Source: DATGZX01 sp035296965 (GTDB lineage: Bacteria; Planctomycetota; Planctomycetia; Gemmatales; Gemmataceae). From it: a DNA stretch of 43,418 nt. A model generated the notes under the pieces. That model ran no database searches, was not told the DNA's origin, and saw nothing but the letters and a program-made list of their open reading frames with translations. The translations under genes and the position numbers were made by a program. How positions within the stretch are numbered: position 1 is the stretch's first letter; each line of letters begins with the position of its first letter. The stretch lies in assembly GCA_035296965.1 (NCBI GenBank), contig DATGZX010000115.1:1-43418 (forward strand), written 5' to 3'. Below, piece after piece: positions 38,688 to 43,418 of the stretch.

Positions 38688-40100
38688 ATGACACCGAGTC
38701 GCAACCGGGCAAGTATTAGCTTTCGTTTGCTGGGGTTTCTGACGTTAGTTGTCCTCTCGTTAGCGCTGGTTGTCCAGACCGGAGTTTGGAGGCGCGCACG
38801 CTTCTGGGCCAACGCCAACATTAGCGCTTCGCCGCCTTCCCGCCCGCCAGGCAGCGGTCGAAATGGCGCTGAGCCATTGCCGGAGACCGCGGGCGGCCAA
38901 GAATCTACTCCTTTCTGGCCCCAATGGCGCGGGCCCAATCGGGATGATGTTTCGCCGGAAAAAGGCCTACTGCGCACTTGGCCCTCCGGTGGTCCGAAAC
39001 TCTTGTGGACCTTTGACAACGCCGGCCTCGGATACTCCGGACCTGCGATTGTAGGCAACAGGCTGTTTACGCTGGGTGCGTACGCCGGAAAGGAGTACGT
39101 CTACGCCATCGACGCATCAACGGGCGGAGAACTGTGGTCCGCCGAGATCGGGCCCGTTCTTACCAACGGCTGGGGCGATGGGCCACGAAGCACGCCAACA
39201 GTCGATGGCACTCGGCTCTACGCCCTGGGCGCCCAGGGCATTCTAACTTGCGCGGAAGTAGCCAATGGCAAAAAAGTCTGGAGTGTCGACTTCCAAAACG
39301 AATTGGGTGGGACGCTGCCTGGCTGGGGATATACCGAATCGCCGCTCGTTGACGGCGACAAGGTTGTGTGTACACCGGGAGGCGCGCAAGGATCGCTGGC
39401 GGCGCTGGACAAGCAAACCGGCAAGGTAATCTGGCGAAGCACGTCGTTGAAGGATTCGGCCGCCTACTCTTCCATCATCGTGGCCGAGGTTGGCGGCTTG
39501 CGCCAATATGTCCAGATGACCAGCCAAGGAGTCGACGGCGTTGCGGCGAACGACGGACGCCTACTTTGGCACAGCGACCTCGCGCACAATGGCACTGCCG
39601 TGATTCCCACGCCCATATTCCACGACGGCTTCGTCTACGTGACTTCCGGGTACGGAGCGGGTTGCGGGCTCCTTAAATTGACACCCGAGGGACAGGGAAC
39701 GCGGGCCGAAACGGTTTACACAAACAAGATCATGAAAAACCAGCATGGCGGTGTGGTGCTGGTCGGCGACCATATCTACGGTTACTCCGACGATCGCGGT
39801 TGGATGTGCCAGATTCTCCAAAGCGGCGAGATGGCCTCGCAGTCCAGGGCGATCAGTAGAGGTTCCGTCACCTTCGCTGATGGCCAGCTCTATTGCTATG
39901 GCGAAGATGAAGGCGCCGTGGTTCTGGTGGAGGCCGGACCCGGTGGCTGGAAAGAGCATGGCCGATTTGAGCTTCCTCGCAAAACCGGACAGCAACGAAA
40001 GTCCGGCAAGATCTGGACCCACCCGGTAATCGCAAATGGCCGGCTTTATCTACGCGACCAAGACTTGATCTTTTGCTACGACGTTCGTGCGCCTAAATGA
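38688..40100 (+). CDS. Membrane-anchored PQQ-like beta-propeller protein
   Basis: 470-aa protein with an N-terminal membrane anchor (F-R-L-L-G-F-L-T-L-V-V-L-S-L-A-L-V-V, residues about 11-28). An eight-bladed-type propeller of PQQ/quinoprotein repeats follows. The entry motif W-P-Q-W-R-G-P-N-R-D is typical of planctomycete members. Repeats include V-Y-A-I-D-A-S-T-G-G-E-L-W, L-T-C-A-E-V-A-N-G-K-K-V-W, L-A-A-L-D-K-Q-T-G-K-V-I-W and V-A-A-N-D-G-R-L-L-W. Catalytic residues of PQQ dehydrogenases were not found, so it may be structural, as in BamB, or bind other ligands. The frame is open from 38574, but the ATG at 38688 has GGAG 8 nt upstream and starts the membrane anchor. It converges with the small gene at 40135. 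Confidence 0.9.
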   Translation: MTPSRNRASISFRLLGFLTLVVLSLALVVQTGVWRRARFWANANISASPPSRPPGSGRNGAEPLPETAGGQESTPFWPQWRGPNRDDVSPEKGLLRTWPSGGPKLLWTFDNAGLGYSGPAIVGNRLFTLGAYAGKEYVYAIDASTGGELWSAEIGPVLTNGWGDGPRSTPTVDGTRLYALGAQGILTCAEVANGKKVWSVDFQNELGGTLPGWGYTESPLVDGDKVVCTPGGAQGSLAALDKQTGKVIWRSTSLKDSAAYSSIIVAEVGGLRQYVQMTSQGVDGVAANDGRLLWHSDLAHNGTAVIPTPIFHDGFVYVTSGYGAGCGLLKLTPEGQGTRAETVYTNKIMKNQHGGVVLVGDHIYGYSDDRGWMCQILQSGEMASQSRAISRGSVTFADGQLYCYGEDEGAVVLVEAGPGGWKEHGRFELPRKTGQQRKSGKIWTHPVIANGRLYLRDQDLIFCYDVRAPK

Positions 40101-40134
40101 CGGACGTAAAGAATCCTTCACGATGCGTGCTTTG

Positions 40135-40452
40135 TCAGACATCGGGAGAGATGCCATTCTGTGCAAGAAGTGCACGTAGTCGTTGGACCTCGGCCAATAG
40201 CCGGCGTACATCCTGGTTCGCCGACGCGGCAAAGCTCGCATTAGCCAGGCCATCGGTTCCATAGTACTTCGCAACCACGACGACCTCATTCTCCGTGTCA
40301 TCGTTCTGGCAGAGCACCACACGCCCGCGTTTTTGGCTGATGATCGCCAGCGGTTCCGCACATGCCATGCTGCAGCGATCTTGAATCCTTTGCAACTCCT
40401 GATCGCTGATCGGTTCCTTTGTCATGGACGAGTCTCTTTGGGCACTAGCCAT
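40135..40452 (-). CDS. Small conserved-looking hypothetical protein
   Basis: 105-aa soluble protein. The N-terminal third is helical (I-S-D-Q-E-L-Q-R-I-Q-D-R-C). The middle is a beta-rich stretch (R-G-R-V-V-L-C-Q-N-D-D, E-V-V-V-V-A-K-Y-Y-G). The C-terminus is a leucine-rich helix (V-R-R-L-L-A-E-V-Q-R-L-R-A-L-L). GGGAG lies about 8 nt before the ATG at 40452; the internal ATG at 40425 has no such site. No export signal or known motif. It is convergent with the PQQ-propeller gene, 34 bp apart. I cannot name a family. Confidence 0.6.
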   Translation of the reverse strand: MASAQRDSSMTKEPISDQELQRIQDRCSMACAEPLAIISQKRGRVVLCQNDDTENEVVVVAKYYGTDGLANASFAASANQDVRRLLAEVQRLRALLAQNGISPDV

Positions 40453-40885
40453 CCGATAGCTCCCTTACCTCCGAATGCCGGCCGGGGGACGCAACTTTGA
40501 CACTTGAGGCGCGTCTGCAGGAAGAGACCTTCAAGCGTAGAAGCAGGTTTTCCGAATGCACTTCATGGAACTCCTGGAAATACCCACTATTCGGTCTAGT
40601 CCAGTGCCATCAGTCTCAGCACGTCCGGACAGTACCGAAAACAGTCAAGGACACGGTTGCGCAAGGGTGAACCAACAGAAAAAGCACACGGCGGAGCAGA
40701 CGGTCAACGCGAGGCGGTCGCTGAGTTTTGCCCCTTTTGCAAACGAACGAATTGCAAACCGTATTAAGCAGTGATTTTGCAGCAAACCATCTGCGCTGTC
40801 AAGAATTCTCCGCTCCAGGGTTCGAGCGTCCGCCGAAACTCCGCGGACTGACGCACATGGCATCGCAAGAGGGAGAGGTACTCTA
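40453..40885. other. Intergenic region between comEC and the small hypothetical gene
   Basis: 433 bp between two minus-strand genes. No RNA gene, clear terminator or shared repeat was seen. A 72-codon plus-strand frame at 40556-40774 has no ribosome site and no family signal, so I do not call it. Confidence 0.4.
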
Positions 40886-43258
40886 CTAATGCTGGGCACG
40901 GTGCACAACGAGGCGTTGGCCGCTTCGGAAAGTCTCGATTACCAGACCCGAAACATGACTCCGGACCGTGATGGCGCCGTGCGGCCAAGTGGCCAAGAAT
41001 TGCGCTCCTGTCATCGTGTAAGGCTCTGCCGGGCGCGCGGAGCCGCGGGGAGGCCCTTCACAAGAAATGACCACTTTGGGCCGCGCCCACGAAGCCAGCT
41101 CCGCCTTGTTCGCGACCCGACTACCATGGTGAGGGGCCATCAACACGTCGACGTGTACCGGCGGCAGGGCGAGCACGCGCTCCAAACCCGAGCCTTCCAG
41201 ATCGCCCGTGAGAAGAAGAGAATGCCCCGCATGGCGGACGAGCAGAACGAGGCTACGAGCGTTTTCATTCCCGTCCGGTCCTTCAGGAGGAGGATGAAGA
41301 ACCTGAATGTCGACGTCTCCGGCTGCGAGCTGGTCGCCGGCACGGATGATCCGGATCGGGATGCCCTGGCGCTTAAGCGCAGCCAGCGTCAATCGAACGC
41401 CGGCAGTGGCCTTGTCCGCGAATGTGGGTGTGCAGGTAACTTGACCGACGGCAAAACGCTCGATTAGCTCCGGTAGGCCGTTGAAGTGATCGAGGTCCGC
41501 ATGAGAAAGAAAAACCTCGTCGATCCTGCGGATGCCTCGGCTCCAGAGAAACGGTGCGATTTGGCGTCGTGTCACATCGGGGCCGCCCAAAGCGCCGGCA
41601 TCGTAGAGCAGCGTTCGGCCATCGGGAGTCTCGAGTACCGAGCAGCCTCCGTGACCGACAGCAAGGAAGGTGCAACGCAGCTCATCAGGCGGTAGCCGGG
41701 CGGCGCCAGCCAACAAACCGAGTGTTAGCCAAGCCAGTCCACCTAGCGCGGCCCAGCGCCAATGGCGTTGCAATTCCTTGGTAATCAGCACCAGCAAGAG
41801 CAGGGCGTAGAATCCCCAAAGCCACCATGCGGGGACGTCTCCCAAGTACCAGTGGCTTCCAGGCAATCCATCGCAAAGGCTAACCACAAAATCGCAGAGT
41901 GCGAGACACGAGCCTGTTACCCAGGCAAACAACGGTGCGATTGGAGCAAGGATAGCAGCCACCAAGAGAAGTAGAAAACCCCCGATCATGGCAATCGAGG
42001 CCAACCAGACCAGAGGGGCGCAAATGAGGATACCAATCGGTGAAATCAGGTGGTAGCGCGAGGCCACGAGAGGAGCAACAGCCAGCCATATGGTCAGGGA
42101 AATCGCATAGTTAACTCCAACGAAGCGCGCGAGCCAGAGCAACCGGCGTTGCCAGCGCGACCGGCTCTGTTCGACCAAGCGATCCAGAGGATCCTGTTCC
42201 CGCCGGAACCAACTAGCCGCTCCCCAATAGAGCACCGCCACCGAAAGGAAGGAGAGCTGGCAGCCGGGATTGAAAAGGTCTGTTGGGTTAAGGATGGCCA
42301 CGGTCAGCCAAGCCAGTGCCAAGGAATTGGCGAGCATGGTCGGCCTGCGCAAGATAAGGCTGCCGCAGAAGACACTCACCATGACAGCGGCGCGCATGGC
42401 CGGAGGACGTCCGCCCGTGAGAAGAGCATAAGCCACCAGGAACGATGCCACGACCCACGCTCCTCGCCTGCGTCGCACACCCAGCAAGCGTAGCGTCCAC
42501 CAAAGGAATACCGCCAGCACCATCAGGTGCTGCCCAGAGATGGCCAAGACATGGATGACGCCGGTGCGAATATACTTCTCCCAGTCGGCGTTGGTCATCG
42601 TGGAGCCCTCGCCGAGAAGCAGCGCCGAGGCGACTCCGGCCTGTTCAGGATGAAGATTGTCTTGCAGTTTACGTTGGCCCCAGCCCCGAACAACCGCAAG
42701 CCAGCCGCTGACGGATTTCGGCCAGCCTTGTGCCAGGCGCGTGACTCCCTCCGTGGTTTTGACAACCGTGATCTGGGCTCGAATGTGCTGATCGAGGAGG
42801 GTCGAACGGTAATCCGATTCGCCAGGATTGCTCGGCCCCTGGGGCGCCACCAAGCGACCGACGACCTCGACCTCATCGCCCACATGCAGGCCTTGCAAAT
42901 GCCCCGTGACAATCAGTCGAGCCAGGCCAGATGCACGCTGCCAGTCGTTGAGAAGTTTGATGGATGTGACACGCAGATTAGCGACGGTCGGTTCCGAGCG
43001 TGAGATCGATTGAAGCGGGCTGTACGGCGGTTGGTAGATAACCGTCGGTTCCTCTGCGAGCATGCCGCGTACTTCGGCAGGCCGAGCGTCAGGAGACGCA
43101 AATTCGCCGATATCATCCGGCGCATAAACCTCACGCTGCCAGTGGTGGTACGCTGAACCGACGCCCACAGCTGCAACACCGAGATAGACAAGGGCGACTC
43201 CGGATTGCCGGCCCAGCCCGGTGACGACCCAGGCTATGATCCCGGCCAGCGCAGCCAA
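40886..43258 (-). CDS. comEC: ComEC/Rec2 DNA-uptake channel protein
   Basis: 790-aa inner-membrane protein of the ComEC/Rec2 family, which carries single-stranded DNA across the membrane in natural transformation. An N-terminal domain (V-R-G-M-L-A-E-E-P-T-V to L-H-V-G-D-E-V-E-V-V-G-R-L) resembles the DUF4131/OB region. The central competence domain has many membrane segments and the H-V-L-A-I-S-G-Q-H-L motif. The C-terminal metallo-beta-lactamase-like domain has H-A-D-L-D-H-F-N-G and M-A-P-H-H-G-S. The called start is TTG at 43258. Upstream codons encode a continuing hydrophobic stretch (G-V-S-L-L), and no ATG or GTG occurs before the in-frame stop at 43340, so the true start may be another rare codon there. 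No other com genes are nearby. Confidence 0.92.
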   Translation of the reverse strand: MAALAGIIAWVVTGLGRQSGVALVYLGVAAVGVGSAYHHWQREVYAPDDIGEFASPDARPAEVRGMLAEEPTVIYQPPYSPLQSISRSEPTVANLRVTSIKLLNDWQRASGLARLIVTGHLQGLHVGDEVEVVGRLVAPQGPSNPGESDYRSTLLDQHIRAQITVVKTTEGVTRLAQGWPKSVSGWLAVVRGWGQRKLQDNLHPEQAGVASALLLGEGSTMTNADWEKYIRTGVIHVLAISGQHLMVLAVFLWWTLRLLGVRRRRGAWVVASFLVAYALLTGGRPPAMRAAVMVSVFCGSLILRRPTMLANSLALAWLTVAILNPTDLFNPGCQLSFLSVAVLYWGAASWFRREQDPLDRLVEQSRSRWQRRLLWLARFVGVNYAISLTIWLAVAPLVASRYHLISPIGILICAPLVWLASIAMIGGFLLLLVAAILAPIAPLFAWVTGSCLALCDFVVSLCDGLPGSHWYLGDVPAWWLWGFYALLLLVLITKELQRHWRWAALGGLAWLTLGLLAGAARLPPDELRCTFLAVGHGGCSVLETPDGRTLLYDAGALGGPDVTRRQIAPFLWSRGIRRIDEVFLSHADLDHFNGLPELIERFAVGQVTCTPTFADKATAGVRLTLAALKRQGIPIRIIRAGDQLAAGDVDIQVLHPPPEGPDGNENARSLVLLVRHAGHSLLLTGDLEGSGLERVLALPPVHVDVLMAPHHGSRVANKAELASWARPKVVISCEGPPRGSARPAEPYTMTGAQFLATWPHGAITVRSHVSGLVIETFRSGQRLVVHRAQH

Positions 43259-43290
43259 AAGGCTGACCCCCAGTGGAATAGTATCTTTCG

Positions 43291-43325
43291 GCTGACCTTC
43301 TCCGCAAGATGCGGAGAAGGTCAGC
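43291..43325. promoter_or_regulatory. Perfect 15-bp stem hairpin just upstream of comEC
   Basis: GCTGACCTTCTCCGC (43291-43305), a 5-nt loop and its exact complement (43311-43325). It lies 33 bp before the comEC TTG and 19 bp after the stop of the partial frame at the window edge. No T-tract follows on either strand, so an attenuator, mRNA-stabilising hairpin or repeat are as likely as a terminator. Confidence 0.6.
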
Positions 43326-43343
43326 CGTTGAAACCCATTTTAT

Positions 43344-43418
43344 TCACGCCACTTGCGACTGATAACGGCGATACGTCTGCAACGCGTCGCTCATGATGCG
43401 GCGGCCCCGAGTTGTTAC
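43344..43418 (-). CDS. Possible C-terminus of an unidentified protein, cut by the window edge
   Basis: An open frame enters from the right edge and ends in TGA at 43346-43344. It contributes 24 residues ending R-R-I-M-S-D-A-L-Q-T-Y-R-R-Y-Q-S-Q-V-A. The composition is protein-like and the stop is followed by the comEC hairpin, which fits a gene upstream of comEC. It is too short to identify, and chance is not excluded. Confidence 0.3.
   Translation of the reverse strand, partial: VTTRGRRIMSDALQTYRRYQSQVA

Noticed and set aside
40556..40774. 72-codon plus-strand frame upstream of comEC
   Set aside because: No ribosome site, no motif, and overlapping frames of similar length on the other strand.

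Overview
The window looks like chromosomal DNA of a planctomycete, most likely near the Gemmataceae. The reasons are a C-terminal domain of the planctomycete TIGR03067 type on a prenyltransferase-fold/HEAT protein, a giant PVC-type CxxCH cytochrome fused to SGNH, discoidin and cupredoxin domains, several Tat-signal sugar isomerase-like proteins, TIGR03032 and DUF4185-type proteins, an M56/BlaI pair without a beta-lactamase, wide gene spacing, and several families of dispersed palindromic repeats. There is no rRNA, no CRISPR array and no intact transposase gene.

Layout. 1-11 kb: a class I/II aminotransferase, the prenyltransferase-fold/HEAT/TIGR03067 protein, a six-EF-hand secreted protein, a sulfotransferase, a thiolase, a Tat-exported TIM-barrel protein and a TIGR03032 protein. 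11-15 kb: a lipoprotein and a Cys-rich secreted protein that share an unassigned C-terminal domain, then a DUF11-repeat secreted protein. 15-18 kb: a BlaI-type repressor and an M56 membrane metallopeptidase, with a readable promoter and two operators. 18-21 kb: DUF309 and Mug DNA glycosylase, convergent with an M14 carboxypeptidase. 21-28 kb: a membrane-anchored MutS-like ATPase, an APC permease and a compatible-solute ABC transporter (ATPase plus fused binding protein/permease). 28-37 kb: a second Tat TIM-barrel protein, a 444-bp element with terminal inverted repeats and a target duplication, a DUF4185-like protein coupled to the giant cytochrome, and a family 9 glycosyltransferase. 37.6-38.3 kb: six tRNAs on the minus strand, interrupted by a REPIN-like palindrome. 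38.7-43.4 kb: a PQQ-type beta-propeller protein, a small protein and ComEC.

The most unusual content is non-coding or mobile. (1) Three loci carry facing arrays of a degenerate purine hexamer (A-R-G-A-N-N) and its complement, all next to gene 3' ends. (2) The 444-bp element at 29282-29725 has 25-bp terminal inverted repeats and a perfect 8-bp target duplication but encodes only a small coiled-coil/membrane protein. (3) The tRNA array contains tRNAs with C33 and other departures from consensus. (4) There are four further palindromic repeat types, including a nested four-copy 13-mer at 8256-8466. Functional assignments come from reading motifs by eye; no database search was possible.
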